Numbered from the stretch's first letter, positions 7,514-17,366 are shown. The stretch: DNA of 64,000 nucleotides from an uncultured Collinsella sp. (GCA_958443615.1 CAUCLI010000009.1:1-64000); one strand, 5' to 3'. Numbers and translations are program-made. The notes: generated from the sequence alone by a model not told the origin.

Positions 7514-9093
7514 GCTCGAAGATTCGGGGCGCGAACCTCCGCGGAATCCCACATGCGCAGCCACCCCGGAACGGCGAGCAGGACGAAGTACGGGGCGTAA
7601 AGGAAGACGTAGCGCGCACGCGCCTCGAAGATGAGCAGGAAGACCATAAGCATAAGCAGGGAAAGCTGCATGACCGCCCGGCGATTTCCGCCGCCTGCGG
7701 GGGCCGCGGCGCATCCAATCAGGGTTGCGATCCAGCACACCTGGCATACCACCTCGTACTCCAAGCCGCTACCGGGCCGCGCGCCCACCTCGCCCGTGCC
7801 GTACCAGTCTTGCACGGCACCGATGCGCCCCCGCTGCTGGAGATAGAAGTCGCCCTCGCATTCCCAGGCGAAGGTGCCGTCAGCAAAGTTCGTCAGGGCC
7901 TTGCGTAGCCCCAACGACGCGACGCCCGAGGGGCCCAGGTCCTGGATTCGCCGGAGCCAACGCTCGATATTCGCACGGGAGCGGTCGCCGGGATTGTCGA
8001 AGGAATGCGAATACTCGACATCGTCGAGGGAGAAACCGCCTCCGGCGGCATCATTCGCACCCATCATGAGGAAATGCGTCATCGAGAACGCCCGATCGGG
8101 ATCGGCGTCAAAGCTCCAAGCCTTGACGGCGGAGCAGCCGCACCAAAGCGCCACGGCAACCAACACGGACGCGGCGGCCGTCTTTGCGACACCCAGCACC
8201 TTGGCCTTGTCCGAGCCGACAGTGCGCCACTCCCTCAGGGCGCGAACCGCTCGGGGAACCATGAGCAGCACGACGGCGAGGGCGGGGAACACGATGGTCG
8301 GCTTGACCATGTACCCCACCACGGTGAACGCGGTCATTCCCACCGCACGGCGCATCGGCGTCCTCGCGCACACATAGCAGTACAAAACCGCCGATGTGAA
8401 GAACATCCCGATCGAATCCGAATACGGGACCATGACCCAGCCATTCAGGCCGAGATAGACGAAGGCGACGGGCGCGAACATGAGCACGCCGCTCGGTCCC
8501 CAGAGCTCGCGAGCCACGCACAGGCACGCTGCAAGGGCGATCGTCACACACAGGCAGCCGACCGCCGCCAAGACGGGATATGAGGATACGCCGAGAGCCC
8601 CGCACGCCATATCGACGGCGGAAAAGAGCGCATAGAGAAACAATTGATTAGGGTAGCCGCCAAAATACACGCTTGACTCGGAGAGGTAGTCCCCGTGCGT
8701 ATAGGCCCTCGGCAAGGTGAGCCACCACACATCCCAGCCGGTACTGAAGCGCGCGCCAATGAGCACGAACGCCTGACATACGAACAGCACAGCGACGAAC
8801 CCCAGCACAAAACGCCTGAAGACCCGGTCATCTCTCAAATCAACGTCGAATCGACGCAACGCCGCGGCGGCGAAAAGACCAAGCGCCAGCGGCACCAAGA
8901 GCGAGGCGGCGGCCATAAGCCACGAGCCCTCCGCCAGCCACTCCTTGCGGCAAAGATACGCAACCGATGGGGCGACCGCCACAATCAGAAAGACGATGCC
9001 GATTGTGGCGACCTTGAACGTCATGTGCACAGCTCGGTCGAGCAGCGTGTCGCGCCCGAATTCGCTTTCGCTACCGTTTTCGATTACAGACAA
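7510..9093 (-). CDS. Multi-spanning GT-C-like membrane protein
   Basis: A 527-aa protein with about 11-12 hydrophobic segments. Short motifs recall GT-C (GT39/PMT-like) transferases: a polar loop with GYPNQLF near 150, YSDSIGMFF near 230, MVKPTIVFP near 262. Such enzymes use polyprenyl-phosphate sugars on the outer face. The start is a TTG with AGGGGGCGC just before it, and no upstream ATG fits. It converges on yfhO with overlapping stops (CTAG at 7510-7513), so the two end without a terminator between them. Substrate unknown; a polymerase-like role is also possible. Confidence 0.7.
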   Translation of the reverse strand: MSVIENGSESEFGRDTLLDRAVHMTFKVATIGIVFLIVAVAPSVAYLCRKEWLAEGSWLMAAASLLVPLALGLFAAAALRRFDVDLRDDRVFRRFVLGFVAVLFVCQAFVLIGARFSTGWDVWWLTLPRAYTHGDYLSESSVYFGGYPNQLFLYALFSAVDMACGALGVSSYPVLAAVGCLCVTIALAACLCVARELWGPSGVLMFAPVAFVYLGLNGWVMVPYSDSIGMFFTSAVLYCYVCARTPMRRAVGMTAFTVVGYMVKPTIVFPALAVVLLMVPRAVRALREWRTVGSDKAKVLGVAKTAAASVLVAVALWCGCSAVKAWSFDADPDRAFSMTHFLMMGANDAAGGGFSLDDVEYSHSFDNPGDRSRANIERWLRRIQDLGPSGVASLGLRKALTNFADGTFAWECEGDFYLQQRGRIGAVQDWYGTGEVGARPGSGLEYEVVCQVCWIATLIGCAAAPAGGGNRRAVMQLSLLMLMVFLLIFEARARYVFLYAPYFVLLAVPGWLRMWDSAEVRAPNLRA

Positions 9094-9123
9094 GAGCGCC
9101 CCCTGGCGATCGATGGGGATCCC

Positions 9124-11556
9124 CTACAGCCCGTAATAGATGCTGTCGGGATCGAGGTTGGGATTGGAATACGGGTCCCCTTCGAGGAAGGGCTCGGGCC
9201 AGCGGGTCGTGAACAGCGCCTGCTCGCGCTTCCAGCGCTCGAGCTTGACGGCGTCCGCCGCCTCCCTGCCCCGCGAGACGAACTCGTAATGGAACAACTC
9301 GGCATAGGGCGTGAACGTGACGAGACGGCCGGTCTCGCGCACGCGGAAGCAGAAATCCACATCGTTGAAACCGACGGCAAATGCCTCATCGTAGCCGCCG
9401 ACCACGTCGAACACGCTCTTTCGCACCATCTGGCACGCACCGGTGACCGCCGAGAAGTTCCCCGGACGGACGGCTCGCGAAAGATAGCCCTCGCGCGCCG
9501 GCTCGAAATCCTGGTTGGGGTGGCAGACGGTCCCATGGGGACCCACCAGAATACCCGCATGCTGCGTGAGGCCGTCGCGGAAGTACAGCTTGGCACCTAC
9601 GACGCCGACTTCGGGCCGCTGAAGGTAGCCGAGCATCTCCGCCATGAAGTCGGGCGACCTGACCTCGGTGTCGTTATTGAGCAGCAGGAGGTACTCCCCC
9701 GCCGCGGCAGCGGCGCCCAAGTTGATCAGGCGCGAGTAGTTGAAACCCTCCACCGCATCGGAGACGTCGAGCACGCGGAAGGCGGGGCCATACGCTTCAG
9801 ACAGCTCACCATAAAGGTCGCGGGTCTCGGGCTCGACGCTATGGTTCTCAACCACGATGACCTCGAATGCGCGATATGTGGAGCGCTCAAACAACGAGCC
9901 GACGCACGCGCGAAGCACATCGGCATGATCGCGCGAGGGGATGATCACACTCACGAGCGGCGCGGGTTCGGGCAGCTCGTAGCGCACCCGGTACACGAAC
10001 GGCTGCAAAGCATCCTCGGCCCGCGCACAGACACCACGCGACGCCATATGACGCTCAAGCGCCAGGCGACCCGCCTCGATCGCGTAGGGCTTGCTCCCCA
10101 CATTGTCCCCGCTCGTGGAGCCGGCATGCTCGCGCCAGTGATAGAGCACGCGCGGGATGTGCGTGAAGCGAGCCCCTGCCGCCAGCGCGCGCAACGTGAG
10201 GTCGTAATCCTGAGCGCCCGCCACATCCTCGGGGGACATTCCGATGCGGTCGATCAACTCTCGCGACACGCACAGGAAATGCGTCACGCAGTTGTGGCTG
10301 TAGAGCAGGTCCACATTGAGGCGCGTCTTGAAGATGGGCTGACGCCATGCGCCCGCGACCTCGAACAGGTCTTCGTCGCAATACAGGACCTCCGGCGAAC
10401 ATGCGGGATCCCGCACGACCTCGCGCGCGTACCAAAACAGGGCATCTGGCTCGAGAAGATCGTCATGATCGAGGAAAGCGATGTAGTCCCCCCGGGCGAC
10501 GTCGATGCCCAAGTTCGTGTTGCCCACGATACCCGCATTCCCGGCGATCGGGACCACGCGGATTCGCTCATCCCCCGCCGCCATCGCACTCGCCGCGACC
10601 ACGCCGTCGGCGGGAGTCGAGTCCACGAGGACGAGCTCCCACGCGCGATAGCTCTGCGATACGACGGATTCGATGAGCTCCGATAAGAACCGCCCGTTTG
10701 ATCGAAAGCACGGGACGACGATGCTGAACAGCGGTTCGCGATCGAATCGGTGCGCGCGTTGGACCTCCAAGTCCCCGCGGTGCGCGCGGTGCTCCTCGAA
10801 CCACGCGGCGTAGCGCCGGTCATCGGCACGGGCATCGCGCATGTGCTCCCAGGACTCATGCTCGCGAAAGCGCCAGAAGCTCTCGTCGCAACTGCAGAAG
10901 CCGGGTGCCGCGAGGCCGGCCTCATCTTTTACGGAAAGGGCGAACTCACGGCAGGTGCAAGGCAGCCGCAATGAGTAGAAAAATCTGTTCAGATGCCCGC
11001 CACATGCCGATTCCACGCCAATCTGCCGTTCGAACTCATATTGCTCGAACGCGATCGGGGCGCCCTGCGCATCGATCATCGAAAGACGCGGGCGCACATC
11101 CTCGGCGCCGTCCCATGTGACGCACACACGCCACACGTCGCCTTGCTCCCCCACCATGAGACGGTCGAGCGAGGGACGCAGCCGACCTTTGACCCAGGAG
11201 GCCTGGATGCGCTCGACGCCCAGGCTGCGCCCCTTGTGGCGGGCGCGCTGGACCAGGTGGCGGGCGGGGGACTCAAAGCGGGCACGGGCGCAGGAGACGC
11301 GCATGTCCGCATAGGCACCGCCCACTGACACACGCACATCGAAAACCGCCTTCTCAAAATACGGCAGCACGAGAACCCAGGCGCGCGCGTCGTGAACGTG
11401 CTCCGCGGGATAGACTTCAGCGGGAATCTCGGCCTCGCCGCGGCGAGCGGAAACCACAGGCCACACGTCATCTTCGAGGACGGGCGCGTCCTCAATATCG
11501 ATATGGCAATACAGGCGCCCGTCGGATCGGGCCATCATGCGATTGCGCACGCGCAT
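9124..11556 (-). CDS. Large glycosyltransferase with two GT2 domains
   Basis: The 810-aa cytosolic protein has an N-terminal beta-rich region (1-270) and two GT2 modules. The first starts at FSIVVPCFRSNGR (about 277) with metal-binding DHDD at 363-366. The second starts at VSVIIPSRDHADV (about 535) and has LLLLNNDTEV near 625 and GFNDVDFCFRVRETG near 740. Tandem GT2 enzymes of this type build rhamnan or related chains in other bacteria. GGGAGG lies just before the ATG, within the end of the upstream gene, only 3 nt away. A paralogue with the same architecture lies at 22025-24439. Sugar specificity cannot be read from sequence. Confidence 0.85.
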   Translation of the reverse strand: MRVRNRMMARSDGRLYCHIDIEDAPVLEDDVWPVVSARRGEAEIPAEVYPAEHVHDARAWVLVLPYFEKAVFDVRVSVGGAYADMRVSCARARFESPARHLVQRARHKGRSLGVERIQASWVKGRLRPSLDRLMVGEQGDVWRVCVTWDGAEDVRPRLSMIDAQGAPIAFEQYEFERQIGVESACGGHLNRFFYSLRLPCTCREFALSVKDEAGLAAPGFCSCDESFWRFREHESWEHMRDARADDRRYAAWFEEHRAHRGDLEVQRAHRFDREPLFSIVVPCFRSNGRFLSELIESVVSQSYRAWELVLVDSTPADGVVAASAMAAGDERIRVVPIAGNAGIVGNTNLGIDVARGDYIAFLDHDDLLEPDALFWYAREVVRDPACSPEVLYCDEDLFEVAGAWRQPIFKTRLNVDLLYSHNCVTHFLCVSRELIDRIGMSPEDVAGAQDYDLTLRALAAGARFTHIPRVLYHWREHAGSTSGDNVGSKPYAIEAGRLALERHMASRGVCARAEDALQPFVYRVRYELPEPAPLVSVIIPSRDHADVLRACVGSLFERSTYRAFEVIVVENHSVEPETRDLYGELSEAYGPAFRVLDVSDAVEGFNYSRLINLGAAAAAGEYLLLLNNDTEVRSPDFMAEMLGYLQRPEVGVVGAKLYFRDGLTQHAGILVGPHGTVCHPNQDFEPAREGYLSRAVRPGNFSAVTGACQMVRKSVFDVVGGYDEAFAVGFNDVDFCFRVRETGRLVTFTPYAELFHYEFVSRGREAADAVKLERWKREQALFTTRWPEPFLEGDPYSNPNLDPDSIYYGL

Positions 11557-11559
11557 GGG

Positions 11560-12606
11560 CTACCTCCCCCTCTTGAGCAGCTTGCCCAGAACGGCCCTGC
11601 GGCCATGCTGCTGCGCGAAATAATCCAACGCGAGCTTAAGACGGACAGGGCGGGAGAGATCTTGGCGATAGCAGGCGCGCTGCGCCATCTTTTGAGTCAC
11701 CGGAGCCAGCGGCAGTCCCGCGACATCCGTGGCTGTCCAATAGCGGCGCAGAAGGGCCTCAACGCCCCGCGCCACTTCCCGATACTCACCGTCTGAAAGC
11801 TTGAGGGCGTCATACAGCGCGAAGTCGAGCGCGAACGCCACCATCTCCGCGGGCCAGCGATCCAAAAAGCCGCCGCGTTCCCAGTCGAGGAAGATGGCAT
11901 CGAGAATCTTCACATGCTCACTCATCTTGATGAAGAAGTCATCCCGCACCGTGCTCATGAGTGAACCTGGACGAGCCAAGCGATACTCATAGAGTTTTTC
12001 CGAGCTCAGGACCGTCTTTTTCGACCGCGGGTAGATGGCGAAGTGCCACACCTGATCCTCACCGAACTTGACCGTCTCGTCGAAGAAGAGGTCGTTGCCC
12101 AACAGAAATCCGGTCCTGCACGCAGTGCGCCATGCGAAGGGACGGGAGGCCTCTTCGAACAGGAGATCGGGATCGAACGCGTCGAACTCGGCGTCGCGCG
12201 GGCTGAGCGCCCACTCCAACCAGGGATAGCCCTCATCCTCGGGTGTCCAGGTCGAACCGAAGGTGAGGACATCCGCCCCCGTGTTCTCAAGTATGCGGAC
12301 CATCTCCTCGCACGCCCGCGCGTGAAAGCGGTCGTCCGAATCGAGGAAGCACACGTACGGGGAACGCGCAGCGCGAATGCCGGCGTTGCGAGCCGAGGAA
12401 AGGCCCCCATTCTGCTTGTCAACAACGCAGATACGCGCATCGCGAGCGGCCCAAACATCGAGGACGGAACGCGAGTCGTCGGTGGACCCGTCGTTCACGC
12501 AGATGATCTCGATGTCCTCAAGCGTCTGAGCCTGCAGGGACTCCATGCAGGCGTCGAGGCAGTCGGCGACGTTGTACACCGGCACGATGACCGAAATGCG
12601 GCTCAC
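11560..12606 (-). CDS. GT2 family glycosyltransferase
   Basis: A 348-aa GT2 enzyme: nucleotide-binding start ISVIVPVYNVADCL, then CVNDGSTDDS, KQNGGLSSARNAGI and the metal-binding FLDSDD, followed by a helical C-terminal region without membrane helices. I chose the GTG at 12606, which overlaps the TGA of the upstream gene (GTGA), because the GT2 fold begins right there. A longer frame to 12807 would only add residues shadowing the neighbour. Translational coupling with the GT2 gene upstream suggests they act in the same pathway. Confidence 0.88.
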   Translation of the reverse strand: MSRISVIVPVYNVADCLDACMESLQAQTLEDIEIICVNDGSTDDSRSVLDVWAARDARICVVDKQNGGLSSARNAGIRAARSPYVCFLDSDDRFHARACEEMVRILENTGADVLTFGSTWTPEDEGYPWLEWALSPRDAEFDAFDPDLLFEEASRPFAWRTACRTGFLLGNDLFFDETVKFGEDQVWHFAIYPRSKKTVLSSEKLYEYRLARPGSLMSTVRDDFFIKMSEHVKILDAIFLDWERGGFLDRWPAEMVAFALDFALYDALKLSDGEYREVARGVEALLRRYWTATDVAGLPLAPVTQKMAQRACYRQDLSRPVRLKLALDYFAQQHGRRAVLGKLLKRGR

Positions 12607-13760
12607 AGGGCACCACCGCGCTCGTTCGTGCGGCGAATGGAGCCCTTCGAGAGCTTGCAGGCGATCACCCGCGCCACAAGTCCGAACCCGCCGATCCGGT
12701 AGTAATGCTTGAACGTGTTGAGCTTGCCCGGCGCGATGAACGTGGCGCGATGCTCGTTGAAATCGATGGGATCGCGCATGAGGGCCTTGAGGTCCGATGC
12801 CGCCCAAGGCTCGAACAAGTCGAAATCGAGTCGGTCCGCCGCGAGATCCCCATTGAACTCGTCGGCGATCTGGACTGCGAAGTCCTCGCGCAGCTCAGGG
12901 GCGAGGCGGTCATAATTCCACATGTAACTGTCGAATTTCATGCGCTCAAGGATACCGAACAGCAGCGCCCGGTCGCCCGCAAGCCCCTCGACGAACGTTT
13001 GCATGGAAGCGTACTCGTCGCAGACGCAGAACACCTTGGCCGCGGAGTTCACCGAGGACTTCTCGTTGTCCTGTCGGTAGTGCAGAATGGCCTGCGGGAT
13101 GAACGTTGCGCGCTCGGCGCTCGCCCACACTTTGAAATTGAAGCCCGCATCCTGGTAGGACGCACCCGGCGTCTCGAGGAAGCGAATGCCGCGCGCCCTG
13201 AGGAAGTCGACCTTGTAGAGCGCCGACCAGATCGAGGGCTTGCGGAAGAAGATGGCGACGTCGTCCAAGGGGCGCATGGTACGACCGACTTGGCGCTCAT
13301 CGAGGATGCCGAATAACTCGTCACGCGGCTCGGGCTGGGACCAGTAAAGGTAGAAGTCGGCCTTGACCACGTCAGACGCGTTGGCGCGGGCGGCGCTCAC
13401 CAAAAGCTCCAAGGCGTTCGGGTCATAAAAGTCATCGGACTCGAGGATGGCGATGTAAGTACCCACCGCGTGGTCGAGGCCGAGGTTCATCGAGGCGCCG
13501 TAGCCAGAGTTCGGCTTATCGATGACGCGAAAACGGGGGTCGGCGTCCAGATAGCGTTGGATGATGGCGCGCGAGCCATCGGTCGATCCGTCGTTGATGC
13601 AGAGGGCCTCGAAATCCGAGAAGGTCTGAGCGAGCAGCGAATCGAGGCATTCCTCGAGATAACGCTCAACGTTGCATATGGGGACGAGCACGGAGACCGC
13701 CGGCGCGGGAATGCGCGGCTCACTCACGAACAGCTCGGTGGGTGCGTTAGACACAGGCAA
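12603..13760 (-). CDS. GT2 family glycosyltransferase
   Basis: The 385-aa protein shows a GT2 domain with VSVLVPICNVERYLEE, CINDGSTDGS, KPNSGYGASMNLGL and LESDDF. The C-terminal half is helical and resembles EpsJ/CpsI-type enzymes that add a sugar to a growing chain. The start is a TTG at 13760 with GAGG upstream; a GTG two codons in (13754) is an alternative. It is the first gene of a three-gene glycosyltransferase run reading leftwards (13760 to 9124) and is separated from the rhamnose genes by a terminator. Confidence 0.87.
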   Translation of the reverse strand: MPVSNAPTELFVSEPRIPAPAVSVLVPICNVERYLEECLDSLLAQTFSDFEALCINDGSTDGSRAIIQRYLDADPRFRVIDKPNSGYGASMNLGLDHAVGTYIAILESDDFYDPNALELLVSAARANASDVVKADFYLYWSQPEPRDELFGILDERQVGRTMRPLDDVAIFFRKPSIWSALYKVDFLRARGIRFLETPGASYQDAGFNFKVWASAERATFIPQAILHYRQDNEKSSVNSAAKVFCVCDEYASMQTFVEGLAGDRALLFGILERMKFDSYMWNYDRLAPELREDFAVQIADEFNGDLAADRLDFDLFEPWAASDLKALMRDPIDFNEHRATFIAPGKLNTFKHYYRIGGFGLVARVIACKLSKGSIRRTNERGGAL

Positions 13761-13805
13761 TCCAACCTCACGTACCTACAGATATGACAAATCATAGCGC
13801 ATATG

Positions 13806-13840
13806 AAAAGATGCCCATCCGCAGTCAGCGGATGGGCATC
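13806..13840 (-). terminator. Intrinsic terminator after rmlCD
   Basis: On the minus strand a perfect 13-bp stem (13828-13840 with 13810-13822, GATGCCCATCCGC) with a 5-nt loop is followed by TTTT. It ends the rhamnose transcript 64 nt past the rmlCD stop and insulates the GT2 run downstream. Confidence 0.9.
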
Positions 13841-13903
13841 GAAGACATAGCGACGGGCGAGTCGACCGGACGAAGCAGGGCGGTGGGACGGACCCGCGAA
13901 CGC

Positions 13904-15376
13904 CTACAGCGTGGCCATGTACTCCGCGAGCTCCTCGGTCCAGTCGCGCGGCTCGAAGCCCGCGGCGCGGATCTTGGAGAGGTCGAGGTCGGAATGCCCG
14001 GGGCGCGGGGCGATGGGGCCCTCGGCGGAGGAGTAGTACTCGGCAGTTGAGACGGGCTCCACGGCCGCGCCGTTGCCGTTGGCGATGTCGAACACGCGCC
14101 CGGCGATCCCCGCCCAGGACTCCACCGGGCCGGAGCCCGTGAGGTTGTAGGTGCCGTGCGGGGCGGGGGCGCTGGGCTCCACGTCGCCGTCGCGGTAGCC
14201 GAGCAGGTGCAGGATGCCCTCCGCCATCTGGTCGGTGAAGGTGAGGCGGCCGAGCTGGTCGTCGACGACGGTGACCTTCTCGAGGGCGTCGGAAGCGTCG
14301 GCGACGCGGTCGGAGAGCGCCCTCATCGTCTTGACGAAGTTGCGGCCGTCGCCGATGACCCAGGAGCTGCGCACGATGTAGTGCCTGGGGCAGCCGGCCA
14401 CGGCCAGGTCGCCGGCGGCCTTGGACTGGCCGTAGACGGACAGCGGGCTGAGGGGCTCGCCCTCGGGGTGGTTGCCGACGGTGCCGTCGAAGACGTAGTC
14501 GGAGGACACGTGCACGAGCGCGATGCCGTGCTCGGCGCAGGTGCGGGCCATGAGGGCGGGGCCGGTAGCGTTGGCGGCCCAGCAGGTCCTGCGGCCCTCG
14601 GGCGTCTCGGCGGCGTCGACGGCGGTGTAGGCGCCGCAGTTGATCACGGCGCCGTAGAGGGACCAGTCGTACTTGGCGTAGTCCCCCGGCTCGGAGAGGT
14701 CGAACTCGTCGATGTCGCAGTAGTCGAAGCCGGGGAGCCCCCTCGCCTCGGCGGCGGCGCGCACGGCGCGGCCGAGCTGGCCGTCGCAGCCCGTGACGAG
14801 CGTGCGCCTCGGCGCCATGGGAAGGGCGTCCGCGAGCACGGGGTGGCGGTTGTCGGCCTCGGACAGCTCGCACTCGGAGAGCGGGATGGGCCACTCGATG
14901 CCGAGCTCGGGGTCGGCGAGGTTCACGAAGGTGTAGGTGGACTTCAGCTCGGCGGACCAGTGGGCGTTCACCAGGTAGGTGTAGGCGGTGCCGTCCTCGA
15001 GCGCCTGGTAGGAGTTGCCCACGCCGCGCGGCACGTAGATCGCGCGAGACGGGTCGAGCTCGCAGGTGTAGACCTCGCCGAAGGAGGCGCCGGGGCGCAG
15101 GTCGACCCACGCGCCGAACACGCGGCCGCAGGCCACGGAGATGAACTTGTCCCAGGGCTCCGCGTGGATGCCGCGGGTCACGCCCTTCTGGTCGTTGAAG
15201 GAGATGTTGTTCTGGACCGGGCCCATGTCGGGCAGGCCGAGCGCGCGCATCTTCTCGCGCTGCCAGTTCTCCTTGAACCAGCCGCGGGAGTCGCCGTGCA
15301 CGGGCAGGTCGAAAACGAGCATCCCGGGGATGTTCGTCTCGGCCGCGGTCAGTTCCTTCTCGAATTCGAGCGCCAT
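13904..15376 (-). CDS. rfbC-rfbD: Fused dTDP-4-dehydrorhamnose 3,5-epimerase / reductase
   Basis: This 490-aa protein joins the last two steps of dTDP-L-rhamnose synthesis. Residues 1 to about 180 are the RmlC cupin (HGDSRGWFKENW, GVTRGIHAEPWDK with the catalytic His, YVPRGVGNSYQ). Residues from about 188 are the RmlD reductase, with Rossmann motif TGCDGQLG (195-202), SSDYVFDG and the YGQSK catalytic pair. I start at the ATG at 15376 (MALEFEK), which has GAAAGG upstream; an ATG at 15394 has no RBS. The gene lies downstream of rmlB on the same strand. The same fusion occurs in other Actinobacteria. Confidence 0.93.
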   Translation of the reverse strand: MALEFEKELTAAETNIPGMLVFDLPVHGDSRGWFKENWQREKMRALGLPDMGPVQNNISFNDQKGVTRGIHAEPWDKFISVACGRVFGAWVDLRPGASFGEVYTCELDPSRAIYVPRGVGNSYQALEDGTAYTYLVNAHWSAELKSTYTFVNLADPELGIEWPIPLSECELSEADNRHPVLADALPMAPRRTLVTGCDGQLGRAVRAAAEARGLPGFDYCDIDEFDLSEPGDYAKYDWSLYGAVINCGAYTAVDAAETPEGRRTCWAANATGPALMARTCAEHGIALVHVSSDYVFDGTVGNHPEGEPLSPLSVYGQSKAAGDLAVAGCPRHYIVRSSWVIGDGRNFVKTMRALSDRVADASDALEKVTVVDDQLGRLTFTDQMAEGILHLLGYRDGDVEPSAPAPHGTYNLTGSGPVESWAGIAGRVFDIANGNGAAVEPVSTAEYYSSAEGPIAPRPGHSDLDLSKIRAAGFEPRDWTEELAEYMATL

Positions 15377-15476
15377 GGAGGCCGCCTTTCTCATGGGGAT
15401 GGCCGCGCCCCCGGCTCTCCCCCGCCGCTCGCGGTCGGGGGCGGGGTCGCGGGGCGCGGCCGCGCTTGCGATGCTC

Positions 15477-16499
15477 TTACTGCCCTTGGGCGGCGTACCT
15501 GGCCTCGGTGGCCTCCTTGGCAGGGCGCCACCAGGACTCGTTGTCGCGGTACCAGCGGATCGTCTCCGCGAGGCCCGCGGCGAAGTCCGTGTGCGAGGGC
15601 TCCCAGCCGAGCTCGGTCCTGAGCTTGGTCGCGTCGATGGCGTAGCGGCGGTCGTGGCCGGGGCGGTCGCGCACCCAGTCGAAGTCGTCCCCGTCTCGGC
15701 CGAAGGCCCTGAGGATTTCGCGCAGCACCGTGATGTTGTCCAGCTCGCCGTCGGCGCCGATCAGGTAGGTCTCGCCGATGCGGCCCTTCGTGAGGATGCA
15801 CCAGACGGCGCTGGAGTGGTCCTCGGTGTGGATCCAGTCGCGGACGTTGCGGCCGTCGCCGTAGAGCTTGGGGCGGACGCCGTCGATCAGGTTGGTTATC
15901 TGGCGCGGGATGAACTTCTCCACGTGCTGGTAGGGGCCGTAGTTGTTGGAGCAGTTGGAGATGGTTGCCCTGAGGCCGAAGGTGCGGGCCCAGGCGCGCA
16001 CCAGCAGGTCCGAGGACGCCTTGGTGGAGCTGTAGGGCGAGCTCGGGCGGTAGGGCGTCTCCTCGGTGAAGCGGGCCGGGTCGTCGAGCGCCAGGTCGCC
16101 GTAGACCTCGTCGGTGGAGACGTGGTGGTAGCGCACGCCATACTTCCGGCACGCCTCGATGAGGGTGTAGGTGCCCTCGACGTTGGTCCTCAGGAACGGA
16201 CTCGGGTCGGCGATGGAGTTGTCGTTGTGGGACTCGGCGGCGTAGTGGACCACGGCGTCCGTCTCGGAGACCAGGCGGTCGACGAGCGCGGCGTCGCAGA
16301 TGTCGCCCACGACGAGCTCGACGCGGTCGGAGGGCAGCCCGGCGATGTTGTCGGGGTTGCCGGCGTAGGTCAGCTTGTCGAGCACCGTGACGTGGACGCC
16401 GGGGTGCTCGCGCACGACGTGGTGGACGAAGTTGGACCCGATGAAGCCGCAGCCGCCGGTGACGACGATGCGGGAAGGCTCGAAAATCTGATTGTTCAT
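15477..16499 (-). CDS. rfbB: dTDP-glucose 4,6-dehydratase
   Basis: RmlB (340 aa) converts dTDP-glucose to dTDP-4-keto-6-deoxyglucose. The NAD-binding TGGCGFIGS is at 14-22. The catalytic set appears as STDEVYGDL and PYSSTKASSD (Tyr-x3-Lys), and the substrate region as NCSNNYGPYQ. I start at the ATG at 16499, preceded by TTGGAGTGCA; extra upstream residues are unlikely. It precedes rmlCD by 100 nt. The partner rmlA lies 4.5 kb away at 21009, separated by lower-GC genes. Confidence 0.95.
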   Translation of the reverse strand: MNNQIFEPSRIVVTGGCGFIGSNFVHHVVREHPGVHVTVLDKLTYAGNPDNIAGLPSDRVELVVGDICDAALVDRLVSETDAVVHYAAESHNDNSIADPSPFLRTNVEGTYTLIEACRKYGVRYHHVSTDEVYGDLALDDPARFTEETPYRPSSPYSSTKASSDLLVRAWARTFGLRATISNCSNNYGPYQHVEKFIPRQITNLIDGVRPKLYGDGRNVRDWIHTEDHSSAVWCILTKGRIGETYLIGADGELDNITVLREILRAFGRDGDDFDWVRDRPGHDRRYAIDATKLRTELGWEPSHTDFAAGLAETIRWYRDNESWWRPAKEATEARYAAQGQ

Positions 16500-16515
16500 T
16501 GCACTCCAATCAAAA

Positions 16516-16953
16516 CTACTCAACCTCATCAGGCAGAGCATTAATCAAATCAAACAGGTCAAGTGAATCGGAAACTACTTGCGCATTTAGCTCCCGGTCG
16601 TACGCTTCGCGCACTTCGCTGTTCTCCAGCAGCTCAGTGCGGAGCTCATCTGTACCTTCAATAACGGTATTCCATGCTACGTTAAGATCGATATGGCCGT
16701 AACCATGAACTACGACGTTTCGGAAACCCTTTATATCTTTCCAAGGAACCTTGGGGAACGCGGAGAGAGGCTCCTCGGTTTTAAAATGAGCAGTCAACTC
16801 CCCAATCTGCAACAAGGGCATTAGCAGCAAGTCGCGCAGGGCGCGAGAAGAGAACCAGGCATCTTCAGTGATCTCGTATTCTTTGATGCGCTTCTCGATT
16901 TCATCCGTTTCCAAGAGCATCTTAACGAGAATATCAACGTCTCGGCTATCCAA
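16516..16953 (-). CDS. hepT: HepT-like toxin (HEPN/DUF86 family)
   Basis: This 145-aa helical protein has the HEPN signature R-x4-H-x-Y as RNVVVHGY (Arg78, His83, Tyr85). In characterised type VII pairs, HepT is an RNase-like toxin silenced when MntA adds AMP to the Tyr of this motif. Its start overlaps the end of mntA by 8 nt, typical of the system. It sits 17 nt from the rmlB start on the same strand. Codon usage and base composition are visibly less GC-rich than rmlB, which suggests acquisition. Confidence 0.9.
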   Translation of the reverse strand: MDSRDVDILVKMLLETDEIEKRIKEYEITEDAWFSSRALRDLLLMPLLQIGELTAHFKTEEPLSAFPKVPWKDIKGFRNVVVHGYGHIDLNVAWNTVIEGTDELRTELLENSEVREAYDRELNAQVVSDSLDLFDLINALPDEVE

Positions 16954-17311
16954 GTATCTTCACCCCGTCCCTAGTTGCAGAATCGCGGAACTGACGCGAC
17001 TGGCCATCGAGTGTAGAAACCACATCGACTCCCCTGCCTGTGGCGTATTCCAAAGCAACACGGACGTCCTCAACGTCTCCCGCACGAGCCGATGGCGAGA
17101 ACGAAATGAGGAAGTCCAAGTCGCTTTTGTCGGTTTGCTCGCCTCGGGCGAACGAGCCAAACAGAGCCGCCGCCGTCACGGGAAACAGAGCCAGAACTCG
17201 ACGAGCGACGGCAATTGCCTCGCGGCGCGTGAGCACTGAACGGTAACCCGGCACATCGCGGGCGACATCATCAATCGATTTCTTGAGAATGGCATCGACC
17301 TTATCGCTCAT
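16946..17311 (-). CDS. mntA: MntA-like nucleotidyltransferase antitoxin
   Basis: The 121-aa protein is a minimal nucleotidyltransferase with the exact GS-x10-D-x-D motif: GSFARGEQTDKSDLD at 52-66 (Asp64, Asp66). MntA antitoxins AMPylate the HepT toxin to neutralise it. The gene precedes and overlaps hepT, the usual order. A separate mobile-element boundary is not visible around the pair, although the spacer to its right (17312-17586) is AT-richer. Confidence 0.9.
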   Translation of the reverse strand: MSDKVDAILKKSIDDVARDVPGYRSVLTRREAIAVARRVLALFPVTAAALFGSFARGEQTDKSDLDFLISFSPSARAGDVEDVRVALEYATGRGVDVVSTLDGQSRQFRDSATRDGVKILG

Positions 17312-17366
17312 GTCGAAATCACCCTCTCAATATCCCATACCAGTCAACTCAATTGTACCGAACGAC

